From positions 58,557,528 through 58,621,527 of the forward strand of contig NC_080587.1 of the NCBI RefSeq assembly GCF_029962835.1: a DNA stretch of 64,000 nucleotides, in the 5' to 3' direction. Each line of letters starts with the position of its first letter. The first letter of the stretch is position 1. Origin of the DNA: Magnolia sinica. Lineage: Eukaryota; Streptophyta; Magnoliopsida; Magnoliales; Magnoliaceae. Shown here piece by piece: positions 21,785 through 32,322 of the stretch. Made by a program: the position numbers and the translations under genes. The notes under the pieces were generated by a model. That model did no database searches. It saw only the letters and a list, made by a program, of their open reading frames with translations, and was not told where the DNA came from.

Positions 21785-21930
21785 TGCATTGTCTTTACAT
21801 CCTATGTGTGGTCCACTTGAGTTTTGGATGTGATTATTTTTGGCACATGTTATAACATGAGTTGAAAAATCTGCTGGACAAACTGAATGTCATATAAATA
21901 TAATGGGGCCCCACTAAAATTTTGGTCACA
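21785..21930. repeat. GGCCCAC repeat, right-half copy
   Basis: Contains GTGTGGTCCACTTGAGTTTT and ends ATAATGGGGCCCCACTAAAA, the right-hand half of the family unit only. Confidence 0.55.
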
Positions 21931-22059
21931 TGCGATTCATGTAACATGAGTTGGAAGAAATGGGCAGCCCTGGTTGGAAGGATCTGACTTGCAGTACATG
22001 TACACCATACGATGAGATGGGCACAGCTTCGGTGGATCTCCAAATCCACCTTGGTGGGT

Positions 22060-22503
22060 GGATCCCTAACTGTGGGGGCCACCATGATGTATGTGCATTA
22101 CATTCACACTATCCATTCGTTTTGACAGCTCATCTTAGGGTATCATCCTAAAAATGAAGCAGATCCAAATCTCAGGCAAACGACACCCTTGGAACAATTG
22201 TGATTGAATACCCACTAGCATTAAACTTCTTAGAAACTACTGGAATGTTTATTTGCCATCCAATCTGTGATAAGATCACAGGGAACTCGATGGAGGGACC
22301 ACACAAATATCAGCTTAATCCAAAACTTTTATTTTCCAGGTGATATTTTAATGGCCAATCACCCTATTTCTTGTGGTGTGGTTTATCTGAGATTTGGATC
22401 AGCTTCATTTTTTAAATCATGCTCTAAAATGAATTGTTGAAATGGATGGATGACATGAATATAAGGAACATACACCAAAGTCAGCCCCACAGTCAAGGAT
22501 CCT
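22060..22503. repeat. GGCCCAC repeat, GGATCC-ended subtype
   Basis: Starts GGATCCCTAACTGTGGGGGC and ends GCCCCACAGTCAAGGATCC, which are inverted. The interior order matches copy D. Confidence 0.75.
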
Positions 22504-22647
22504 GGAGCCGAGCCCATGTGCCATGGATGAGACACCCAGCTCAACCATAGACGTGAAATCTCCTTGATAGCTTTCTCACCCAAAGTGTGTGGGGGAGACA
22601 AGTAAATCAAGTGGCCCCACTAACTAGTTTCCCTAGGTTATTGGACA

Positions 22648-23034
22648 CCCTTTTGCAGGAACTTCCTGTGCCAGGGAACTGGATGGGGCCCACCATAATG
22701 TTTGTGAGAAATCTACCATCATCTATCCATTTTGTTGGATCATCTTGGAACATGAACACAAAAATGAGCCTATCTAAAACTCAAATAACGTGTGAAGGAG
22801 ATGGTAAGGATTGAACGTTTACTATTGAAACATTCACAAGGTTATAGAAGTTTGGGTCCAGCTAATATTTTTGTATTTTCGATTCATTTGAGCAACAATG
22901 AACTTATGAACAGTGTGAATGACATATAAACATTATGGTGAACCCAGGGAGGTTTCAACGATAGGCTTTTCCCTACTCACAAACATCATCGTCGGCCCAC
23001 CCAGCTTCCCTTGGCCTGGAAGCTCTGTAAAAGG
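22648..23034. repeat. GGCCCAC repeat, GAGAAATCTACC subtype
   Basis: The inverted ends are CCCTTTTGCAGGAACTTCC on the left and the complement of CCTTTTACAGAGCTTCCAGG on the right. The left arm carries GTGAGAAATCTACC as in copy B; the right arm is shortened. Confidence 0.7.
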
Positions 23035-23652
23035 CTTTAGCAGGCAATCCACATCCATCCATATTCTCTTCACGTGGCCACATCAGCACGTTCAATGAAA
23101 AAGACAAATCAAATAAGGGCGTTCAATAAAGACCGCTCGACCTATGAACAGTCAGCCATATTTTATGTGGGTTGATGTATCTGTTTTAATAGCTTGATTG
23201 AGACATCTTGTATAATAATATCTGAAACATATTTTAAAGGAGTCGCTTGACATTATAGAAGACTATCCATTGATATGATGCAGAAAATTGAGAAATTATA
23301 CACGTGGCTTATTGTTAGTGGTGGAAATGAGCTGGGATCATACTAGGTTGGGTCAACCAAACTTAACCCATTTATTAAATGAAAGTTCTTCTTCATACCT
23401 GACCCACCACCCATTACTGTCTTACATGACTTAATCCCACTTAAAAATTTATTAAGTCTAACTTAATTCACCTAACCCAACCCGAGACAACCGAACTCAA
23501 GTTTAAAAATGAAACACGACACTAAAGCTAGGCACAACCTAGACCAGACAGTGGATATGAACATATGAAAAAAATTCATTCGTACTCCTTTTTTATTTTG
23601 TTTCGGGTTTTGGGTCAATTTGCTTTAGTCGTCTGCCCAAGCAAGTGATAAC
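23035..23652. other. ACCCAACCC-rich repeat DNA hosting the next hAT element
   Basis: From about 23320 words such as GGGTCAACCAAACTTAACCC and CTAACCCAACCCGAGACAAC dominate. They resume after the hAT miniature element (24284-24450, GACCCATGGGTCGAAC). This looks like an older repeat into which the hAT element inserted. Confidence 0.45.
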
Positions 23653-24275
23653 TAGAGCTGGGCAGAATTCGACCCGATCCAAACCGAACCGAAGGCGTAG
23701 ATCAGTACAGTTCAAGTAAGACCACTCAAATCCAATCGTACATCAGATAAAGTTTGGATCGTGGTCAATCCGGACCGATCCGATCCGAAATCCAATCTGA
23801 ATGGATCCAATCCGATTTGGTCGGGTACTATATAAGTAATACTTTTTATTTTCATTTTTTTACTACCCGCCTCACCCGAACGAAACCCTAATTCCTCTCT
23901 TCTCTTTCTCCGCACCCACTCATCTCTCCTCCTTTCTCTCCCTTTTTCTCTCCCCTCTTTCTTTCTCTCCTCCTTTCTCTCCTTCTTTATCTCCTTCTTT
24001 CCCACCTCTCCTTCTTTCTCTCCTCATTTCTCTCCCTCTCTCTCTTGATCTTGATTCAACCCGACTAGACAAACTCAACTCGATCCAACTTAGTTCGGTT
24101 TCCCTGACCGAATCGGACTCTGTTCGGGTCAAGCCAGCAAGGATTTAGATCGGATCGAGTCAACCCTACTGGACTCGGTCCCAGATCAAATCGAGTTCGG
24201 GTTAGGTTCTTGGAAAAATCGGATCGAGTCGAGTTGGACCCAATCCGATCCGACTCGACTCGATGCCCACCTCTA
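23653..24275. mobile_element. hAT-type miniature element, 623 bp, TSD GTGATAAC
   Basis: Perfect 8-bp target duplication GTGATAAC (23645-23652 and 24276-24283). Terminal inverted repeats TAGAGCTGGGCA and, in reverse complement, TAGAGGTGGGCA (11 of 12). The arms consist of GACCCGATCC/GATCGAGTC words. The middle has a TATATAAG box (about 23830), ACGAAACCCTAATTCCTCTC and a 100-bp CT-rich tract that looks like a 5' leader. No transposase, so it is a non-autonomous derivative. Confidence 0.85.
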
Positions 24276-24283
24276 GTGATAAC

Positions 24284-24950
24284 CTATATGGGCGAGTCTA
24301 GTCGGGTCGTGTCAATTTAACCCAAGCCCATCCCATTTACTTAGACGGGTCACAATTCTGCATGAGCTCAACCAACTACCCATTGACCCAAAACCACCTC
24401 AAAGTCAAGTTAGGCCAATTGACCCATGGGTCGAACAATTTTGCCCATACAATTAGTTTAAAGCATAGTTTTAAAACTTGTTGATTTGTCTCAAAACTTG
24501 ATCAGGCCAACTCGATTTGGTGAGATTTCAAGCCATCTTTATGAAAATTGTTACTGGGTCCGACTTGCCTTGGGCTCGAAGAGATTCATTGAGTTGACTC
24601 GGTCAACTCGACACAAAATGATGCAGATCAATAGCCTTAACCATTGCAGTATCAATGATGTTGGTGCTTTAGGTTAGGGATTATATTACATATACAAGAT
24701 ATAATTATTTTAAACATTTATCCACAATCGTAAAATTTTAATTTATGATTAATTAAGTATGGAGTTAAGTTAAATCAAGTCTTCGAGTCAGCCCGATCCA
24801 GCTTAACATCGAGCCGAGTCAAGCCTTTGGATTTTGGAACTATGATTTTAAGAGAGCTTTGAGATTTAGAAAGACATTAGAAGGAATTTCCAACATAGGT
24901 GGAGGTATTTAGGAAATTTAAAATTTTTCTTTCTTTTCCACAAGCTACTA
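24284..24950. other. no gene; repeat margin then AT-rich sequence
   Basis: It begins with the resumed ACCCAACCC-type repeat to about 24450. After that AT-rich DNA with CAACTCGA/GAGTCAAG words follows, with no coding signature. Confidence 0.4.
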
Positions 24951-24959
24951 AGTTTTACT

Positions 24960-25615
24960 AGCTCTCATCAATGAATGGCGGCATCTTTAACATTTTTTTT
25001 ATGTGAGTAATTGATGTAGAGCAGGTCACGGATAATTTCATGGCCAAGATGGACCAGAAAAGGCCTGATTGAAGACAGAGATGATCTGAACCGTCAGAAC
25101 TTAAAACAGACGTATCTCGCAAACCAGGATGAGTTATCGAACGTAAAATATATGATTTTGAGGTAGGACAAGCTACTTTAGCCACCTAACCTTACCGCAT
25201 CGGGTTGCACAAGCCGGATTTGTGAAATACCATTAGATCGACGATCATTTCCCTATTTTAATTCCATTTTTACTATAAATAGTAAGTATTAGTTTGATTA
25301 TAACTCTTCATCCGTTGGGCTTTAGGATTTGCGCCCAACATGAAAAGTGCTTAGAATAATTAGAGGAACAGTGTAGTGAAGCCAAATAGGACATTTACTA
25401 TTTTTGGTCAAAAACCTTGCACACTAGTAGACATCACGATTGTTTATAAATAATAAGTTTACTAGTTATAGTAAGTTATGGATTCTAGGAATTTTAGTTG
25501 TAGTTTGATTCTAAAATTTCTTTCATTGCTTAGTATCCCTATTTAAATGATTGTGAACTCATTTATTTCATTCATCAATCAATTGCAAATTTTATAGAAT
25601 TTATTCTCTATTTTC
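24960..25615 (+). mobile_element. LTR-like block abutting Tat pol
   Basis: The block has a TATAAATAG box near 25275, a downstream AT-rich leader with TATTTAAATG and repeated CATTCATCAATCAATT, and ends against the first protease codons of the Tat element. Composition and motif order resemble a retrotransposon LTR. Neither a clean TG...CA pair nor a target duplication was found, and gag is missing between it and pol. Confidence 0.35.
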
Positions 25616-26902
25616 TTGTTCTGGTAGCTCAGCCGATATCCTCTTCACATCCGCCTTCAATAAAATGGGAATCGGGAGATCCAAACTACGGCATGTCCGT
25701 ACTCCCTTGCTTGGGTGTTTAAGGAATAAAATCACCTCCGAAGGAAGTATACTACTGCTTGTGACTGCAGGAGAGGGTCACAACTAGACCACCATGATGG
25801 TCGACTTCCTCATAGTCAATTGTCCCTCTATCAACAACATAATATTGGGACGACCATCCCTCAACGTCATGAGAGCAGTGGTGTCAACCTATCATCTTAC
25901 CATGAAGTTCCTGACTGAGCACGGTATCGGTCAAGTTAGAGGTGATTAGCACAAGGCCCGACAGTGTTATTCGACGACACTCATGGAAAAATCTGTCGAA
26001 AAAGGGTCTCATGTAGAAGACTTAGTGGTCATACCTCTCTACGAGGCCGAACCAACTCGAACGATTTAGGTTGGCTCGTTATTAGCCCCAGAGTAGCAAG
26101 ATGGGATCATAAGTCTACTAAAGCGCCACACCGACGTCTTCACATGGTCCCACCAGGACTTGCCCGGCATCAACCCAAAGGTAATGGTCCATAAACTAAA
26201 CATCGATCCCAACCACCGACTAGTGAGGAAAAAAGACGAGCGTTCGAACCAGAGCGATACACAATCATTGGTGAGGAGGTCGACAAGCTCCTCGGGCTGA
26301 GTTCATTGAGGAGATTTACTATTCTGACTGGATAGCGAATGTCGTGCTGGTGAAGAAATCGAATTGAAAGTGGCGAGTAAGTGTCGATTATACAAACTTA
26401 AATACAAGCATACCCGAAAGACATTTTTCCCTTCCTGAGGATCGACCAGCTGGTCGATAACACGGCCAGGCATGAGCTCCTCAGCTTCAGGGACACCTAC
26501 TCGAGTTATAATGAGATTGCCATGCACGTATATGACAAGCAGAAAATGACCTTCATCACTGACGAAGGGCCCAACTGCTACAAGGCCATGCCTTTTAGGC
26601 TGAAGAATGCTGGAGCGACGTATCAATGCCTCGTCAACAAGATGTTTGCTAAGCAGATTGGGCACTCTATAGAAGTCTACATCGACAACATGCTGGTCAA
26701 GAGCATCAGGGTTGACCTTCGAAAAATGTTCTCTATCCTGAGGAAGTACCAAATGAGGCTTAACCCAAACAAATGTTCCTTCAAGATAAGCTCGAGAAAG
26801 TTCATCGGCTTCTTGGTCAACCAGAGGAAAATTGAAGCAAATCCCGACAAGATACAGGGGTTGATGAACTTGAGCTCGCCCAAAACTATAAAAGAAATTG
26901 AG
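25616..26902 (+). pseudogene. Tat protease and reverse transcriptase, 5' part
   Basis: The protease begins at GSSADILF and continues through the INNIILGRPSLNVMRAVVST segment. RT follows with RIDQLVDNTARHELLSF, MPFRLKNAGATYQCLVNKMF, the active-site motif YIDNML (normally YVDDML, so the second Asp is Asn) and RMFAKQ-type Tat signatures. The frame is intact from 26522 until the Athila insertion at 26902. Upstream there are several stops and frame changes (for example near 25795 and 25947). Confidence 0.85.
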
Positions 26903-27344
26903 TGTTGAGGGTCAAATATTGCATATCAGACCCATGTATTGTATGGATTTACAAGCATGACACCGTTTAATAGCCTAATTTAATTGTATTTGTGATGCAG
27001 GGCGTCTTCATGAGCTTGGACTGGGAAAGGACACTAAAAAGCATGGATTTACCGATCTGATGACACTAAAGCATGGGACGGACTCTAGAAGACCAAGAAC
27101 GACGGAATTATACACCAGGGGTCCGCGGAAATCGGGGAATTGAAGCTCAAATGGCCTGAAAAGTGTTCTAAATGCAAGATCATAGGGTTCCCACCATCTG
27201 ATCAGTTCAAAACTCCATACGTGTCCTGAAGACCATAAATGAACCGTACACGTGAAATTTCAGCTCCTGGATCACTGTGGAAATGGCCCAACGGACAGAT
27301 CAGCCCACAAATTATCAATCTGGGGCCCGCCAGATAGCTGGATA

Positions 27345-27437
27345 TACTTCATTTTTGGTGTCAACCCCTTAAATGAGATAGAGAAACGGATGGATGGAGC
27401 GGATTTAGCATGAACATCATGATGGCCCCCACCTTAG
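27345..27437. repeat. GGCCCAC repeat half captured in the Athila LTR
   Basis: TACTTCATTTTTGGTGTCAA, ACGGATGGATGGAGCGGAT and CATCATGATGGCCCCCACC reproduce the right half of the palindromic family. The same segment is at 36935-37027 in the 3' LTR, so it was acquired before this insertion. Confidence 0.6.
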
Positions 27438-28130
27438 GTTGCATGTGTACACATTCATGGATGTGTGCAGCGCACCGGACCCATGAAATCGGTCAGCGCG
27501 CTCGCTGACCGATCCCTTCTCCAACACAGGTTCTTTCACCTGCGAACGCGAAACAGAGCTGTGTCTTGTGGGCCACCATCATGATGCGACGGTCCGATCT
27601 GGACCGTCCATTGGAATCCCACGGTCCACTGGCCAAGACCTAGGTGACCTTCTGGCCCCATGCAGATGCAAACACGGAGATCGATGTACAACATAAGATG
27701 AACGGTGAATTGAGTGAGTACAATGGGCCACACAAGAACCCACGAAAACTACTCTTCCCCGACTGATTTTTCACAAGGAATTCAATGAACGGTGGGGATT
27801 TCTCAACCGATTTCGATCAGGGCCTCCACCAACGTCCCAGCGCAAGAAGCGCCAAGCTCTGTTGCGCGCAACCGAGATGTTCGGGCCATTCCGTGATCAA
27901 GATGCTGATCTGATCAACAATCCAGTCCGCTCAAATGATAGATCAAGCGATCTTGAACCCCACCAAGAAGTCCGATTCCAATTCTTGACGATCAGTCATC
28001 CAAAATCTCAAGCCAAACGGAGGTGTGTTTCCGTGTTCCGTCTGCTGCGCACGCTGCTGCCGCGCCTGGCTGCGTAAAGAAGAGTGTCTTCGCACCCTAT
28101 TCCGGGTAGGACTCCCGGACGACAGTCCTG

Positions 28131-28137
28131 TATAAGA
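28131..28137 (+). promoter_or_regulatory. TATA box of the Athila 5' LTR
   Basis: TATAAGA lies about 980 bp before the LTR end and is followed by a GA-rich leader. The same motif is at 37729-37735 in the 3' LTR. Confidence 0.5.
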
Positions 28138-29115
28138 AGACGTAAAAGGGGAGAGAGAGAAGGAGGTTCTGGGAGAGGTTCTGCTGCTGTGCACGGCTTG
28201 GGAGAAAGACAGGGACGTGGAGAGTTGCTGCTGTGCACGAGAGGAGTGCGGCTGGACGGTGGTTGTTCTCCAGGAAGTGCGGAAAGGCTGGCAGCGTTTT
28301 GAGGATTGGAGGACAGACAGAAGAAAAGAAGACAGGGAGAGAAGATGAGAGAGAAAAGATAAGGAATTTTTCTTCATTTTATTCTCTTTTTCATTTTCTT
28401 TTCCTTTCTATTTGTTTTGGGTTTAGGCCAATCATGAGTGGCTAAACCTCTTAGCTAGGGCTAAGAGGTGAAGCTTGTAGCGTGATGGGATAAGTCTTCG
28501 CTTGCGCCTTTGTTTAGACTGAATTGAAGTTGATTTAATCTTATTCTGGGAATGTACTTTTTGTCTTTAATGGTCTGTTGTGACTAAAATTACAATGGAT
28601 CTGCGATGATTTTGAGTATTACTTTTTCCCCTTTTCATGTTTGTAAAGTCAGGAAGCCCTGTCGTTCACCATTGTCCCACGGGCATGGTAGGATGACAGT
28701 ACCCTTCCTGATCCTCATACATGGTTGATTGGTTGGTAATTAGTTTAATTCTGTTGTTTGCTTTGTCTCCTGGGCATGGTTAGATGATGGAATCCATTCT
28801 GATTCATATACCTTTCGTCTCTTGAAAACCAAATCAAGTAAGTTCAGTTTGAATTCCATATGCGAGCATAAGATCTCCCTGATCTCTCCAAGTGGATCCT
28901 CTGAATCCCTAGTTTCCATCCTCTGAATTCCTTAAAGTTTTAATTATTCCACAATTATTTCTTAAATTCTATTTTGTTTAGATCGCATCTTAGTCTAGTT
29001 CTAGTTCTACTTGATTTCAGATAACGTACAGGTATCAGTCCCTGTGGATTCGACCTCGGTCTTACCGAGTTTATTACTACATCACAACCCTATACTTGGG
29101 GAGTGAACAAGTTTT

Positions 29116-29133
29116 TGGCGCCGTTGCCGGGGA
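29116..29133 (+). other. Athila primer binding site (tRNA-Asp)
   Basis: TGGCGCCGTTGCCGGGGA is complementary over 18 bases to the 3' end of plant tRNA-Asp including CCA. It lies 6 bp after the 5' LTR. Confidence 0.9.
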
Positions 29134-29790
29134 CTGACGGTTACGTTTTTCTGAAATTAATTAGTTTTAGAATTAAGTTAGGATTAGGATTTTACTTACT
29201 TTAGGATAGAAGTTTTTATTTTATTTTATTCTATTTTTAGAACTTAACTTGTTTCCTGTTTTATAGGATCTGGACATAAGTTTCTAAATTGGTAATTCCT
29301 TCCTAATCTCTCTACTTTTTCATATTTTTAGAATTTAGGTTATTTCTTTCCCTTCTTAGAAATTAACTTTCTATTTTTGTTTTATTTTAGTGACTTTCTA
29401 ATTCTGACACTTTTAGAATCTAATTTTGTTTCTTAATTTATTTTTAGAATTTTCTGTTTAGAAACTAACCTTCCTATTTTGTAGGCCTTTAAGATAGAAA
29501 TCTCTAATTCGGTACACTCCTTCCCTACGTTCTATTTTTCAAATCTCTTGTAGTAATTTACTTTTTAGTTTAGGACTTTCTTAATTTAATTTAGAAATTT
29601 CTACTTTCTTTTAGGAATCAGTTTACTGTTATCTTTCTTTTAAAAGATTGTTTTTCTCCTTTTTAGAATCTAACTTCCTTTTGTTTTATTTTGCAGGTCC
29701 TTAACTTAGGGGCATCAATTTGGTAATTTCTTTCCAACTCTCCTCTCTTTTTCCTTTTTAGATTTCCTTTTCCTTTCTTAGGATTAGACT
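29134..29790 (+). other. Athila untranslated leader
   Basis: AT-rich, with several repeats of TTTTAGAATTTA-type words and GCAGG/GTAGG joints (near 29480 and 29690) resembling splice acceptors or short duplications. No coding signature. Confidence 0.6.
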
Positions 29791-31290
29791 TTGAATTTGA
29801 TTGAGGGCTGTGAGTGTTTCATGCCCAAGTGGGCCCGTGACAACACTCGACGTCTCTTGACTGAAGGAGGATTGGTTGAGGGGTTGACTATCCATCGCAG
29901 GACTGGACACCGCTCGAAATCCCCTGAGTTAACTGAAGTTATGGCTGAAGACCAACCTCCTCTACTTCCACCCAGGGTGGAGGATACCCAAGATGAGAAC
30001 GAGGTGCATCAGGCACCCTCGCCTCATACTTTATGAGATTATCTACAACCGGCGGGAGTGAGTATGCCCTCATGCATGATTTTTTCCGAAAACACAGGAC
30101 AAATGGACATCAAGCCAGGAGTTATCCAACTCCTTCCCAAATTCTATGGACTTGAATCTAAAAGTCCATATTTACATTTGAAAGAGTTCGATGAGATTAT
30201 AGCTACATTATGTTTTCCTAATGTATCTGAAGATACAATTAGGCTGAAACTCTTTCCTTTTTCCTTAAAAGAGAAAGCTAAGACGTGGTTACATTCACTG
30301 CGTCCTAGATCCATTGGCACATGGAACGATATGCAGAGGGAATTCATAAAAAAATTCTTCCCACATCATAAAACGATTACCCTCAGAAAAGCGATAATGA
30401 ACTTTGCCCAAAAGGAAGATGAAACATTCTTTCAATGTTGGGAAAGGTTCAAAGATTTGGTCAGTTCATGCCCACAACACGGATTTGAAACGTGGCGCAT
30501 TACAAATATTTTCTATGATGGACTGACATCTTCCATGCGCCAAATGGTCGAGACAATGTGTAATGGAGAGTTCATTAATAAAGATATCGACGAGGTATGG
30601 GACTACCTTGATAGTTTGGCTGAAAAAACACAATCTTAGGACTATTACCCAAAGTCGAACACCACGTCTAGGCCGACTCAATTAAAGGAGAAAGGTGGAT
30701 TATATCTCTTGAAAGAAGAGGATGATCTTAAGTGTAAAGTGACTACGCTCATAAGGAAAGTTGAGGCCATGGAAGGAAAGAAGGATAAGGTCAATGAAAT
30801 TGTTTGCGGCATCTGTGATTGCAACATTCACACAACTGAAAACTGTCCTACAATACCTGCCTTTCGAGGAGTGTTGAATGAACAAGCCAATGCCGTAAAT
30901 AATTATCAAAGACCTTTTACTGGACCTAACTCCAACACATACAATCCTGGCTGAAAAAATCATCCAAACTTTAGTTGGAGAAATGGACAAACGGCGACTC
31001 TTCCAGGTTTCTTCAATCAAAATCCAAATCAAGTGAAACCTCAAGAGGAACCGGTTCAAAATCCCATACAAGAGCTGGCTCAGGCAATGCGGGGAATCAC
31101 AGATTTTATGCAAAAGATAGATTCTCGTATGACGGTTATAGAAAAGGGGATGCTTCCTGCACAACCTCTCCCCAATCCTAAACCGCAGTACGAGAATAAT
31201 GATCCCAGCTCTTCAAATCAGATGGGGCATGCTAAATCCATCACCACTCTTAGGAGTGGGAAGATCATTGATAAAACTCTTCCTGTTTAG
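29791..31290 (+). pseudogene. Athila gag with four nonsense mutations
   Basis: A single frame runs from the ATG at 29791, giving an N-terminal segment and then a capsid-like gag domain (GVIQLLPKFYGLESKSPYLH, LKLFPFSLKEKAKTWLHSL, FFPHHKTITLRKAIMNF). A CCHC knuckle follows near 30809-30845 (CGICDCNIHTTENC, CX2CX4HX4C), then QANAVNNYQRPF and a C-terminal ITTLRSGK motif. Stops interrupt this one frame at 30034 (TGA), 30637 (TAG), 30952 (TGA) and 31288 (TAG). From the family, each is explicable as a G:C to A:T change in an Arg, Trp, Trp or Gln codon. Confidence 0.88.
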
Positions 31291-32322
31291 GCTCGAAAAG
31301 CCCCAAGAACCAAAAGAGGACAACAATGATGGATCCAGGATGCCCCACAAAAAGTAGAACCTGAACTTCTAGAGAAGTCAGTTGCTCCATTCCCCAACGG
31401 TTGGTTTCACCAAAACCTCTCTCTAACTCTCGGATATTCTAGAGGTGTCAAACAGGTGAAAGTCAACATTCCTCTACTTGATGTCGTTAAACAGATACCT
31501 TCATATGCCAAATTCCTGAAAGACTTATGCACGACCAAAAGACGGAAAATTGTTCAAAAGAAAATCTTCTTGACTGAGAAAGTGAGTGTCATCCTAAAGC
31601 AAGACGTGCCGCAGAAATTCAAGGATCCCGGTAGCCCAACCATATCATGTGTAATCGGGAACCATCGAATTACTCCTGCACTTCCTGACTTAAGAGCGAG
31701 CGTCAATTTGATTCCCTACTCAGTATACAAACAGTTAGGTTTGGGTGAATTAAAACCCACCCTAACCACACTACAACTTGCTGATCGCTCTGTTCGTGTA
31801 CCAAGAGGGATAATTGAGGATGTGTTGGTCCAAGTTGATAGATTTTACTACCCTGTAGACTTTATCATCCTGGACACTGAACCCATCAATAACATGAGCA
31901 CTCAGATTCCTGTCATTCTTGGTCGCCCATTCCTTGCCACGTCAAATGCAATTATCAATTGCAGGAATGGGATCATGACTATGTCTTTTGGAAATTTGAC
32001 ATTGGAGTCAAACATTTTTTTCAATAACGGCAGCAATTCAGAGGATGATGACGAGTTCCACGACATTAACATGATTGACTCTTTCGTGGAAGATACGACA
32101 CCTCTGACCTTATCCTCCGACCCTCTAGAGACGTGCCCGGCCCACTCCCATGATTTTGATGATGACATGATTAGGGAGACGTGCGCCTTGCTTGATATTG
32201 CACCGGTACTTGAAGTTAACCGATGGAGGCCACAATTTGAAGAATTACCACAAACCGATGTAGTGCCTCTACCGCCTAACCTCAAGCCGCCGAAGCTTGA
32301 CCTTAAAACCATTGCCCTCTGA
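31291..32322 (+). pseudogene. Athila protease with altered active site
   Basis: This continues in the gag frame after a further TGA near 31327; 31456-32322 is open. Recognisable parts are IPSYAKFLKDLCTTKRRK, the aspartic protease site and IPVILGRPFLATSNAIINC. Where the family reads D-L-G-A-S at the catalytic Asp, this copy reads DLRASVNLIP, with Arg replacing the invariant Gly. The frame ends at 32320 through a frameshift; the sequence leading into RT resumes in another frame at about 32300. Confidence 0.85.

Larger units (their letters stand above)
26903..29109 (+). repeat. Athila 5' LTR, 2,207 bp
   Basis: TG...CA ends; nearly identical to the 3' LTR. By eye I count under ten substitutions and about a dozen small indels, most of them in the first 250 bp and one of about 8 bp near 27558. 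A TATAAGA box at 28131-28137 is the likely promoter. A half copy of the GGCCCAC repeat is embedded at 27345-27437. Ser/Arg-rich frames across it are not genes. Confidence 0.95.

Noticed and set aside
23712-24132. Lys/Arg/Glu-rich minus-strand frames
   Set aside because: They read a CT-rich leader-like tract inside a hAT miniature element.
27862-28445. Ser/Arg/Pro-rich frames, repeated at 37460-38045
   Set aside because: They lie in the two Athila LTRs, overlap on both strands and have no protein signature.
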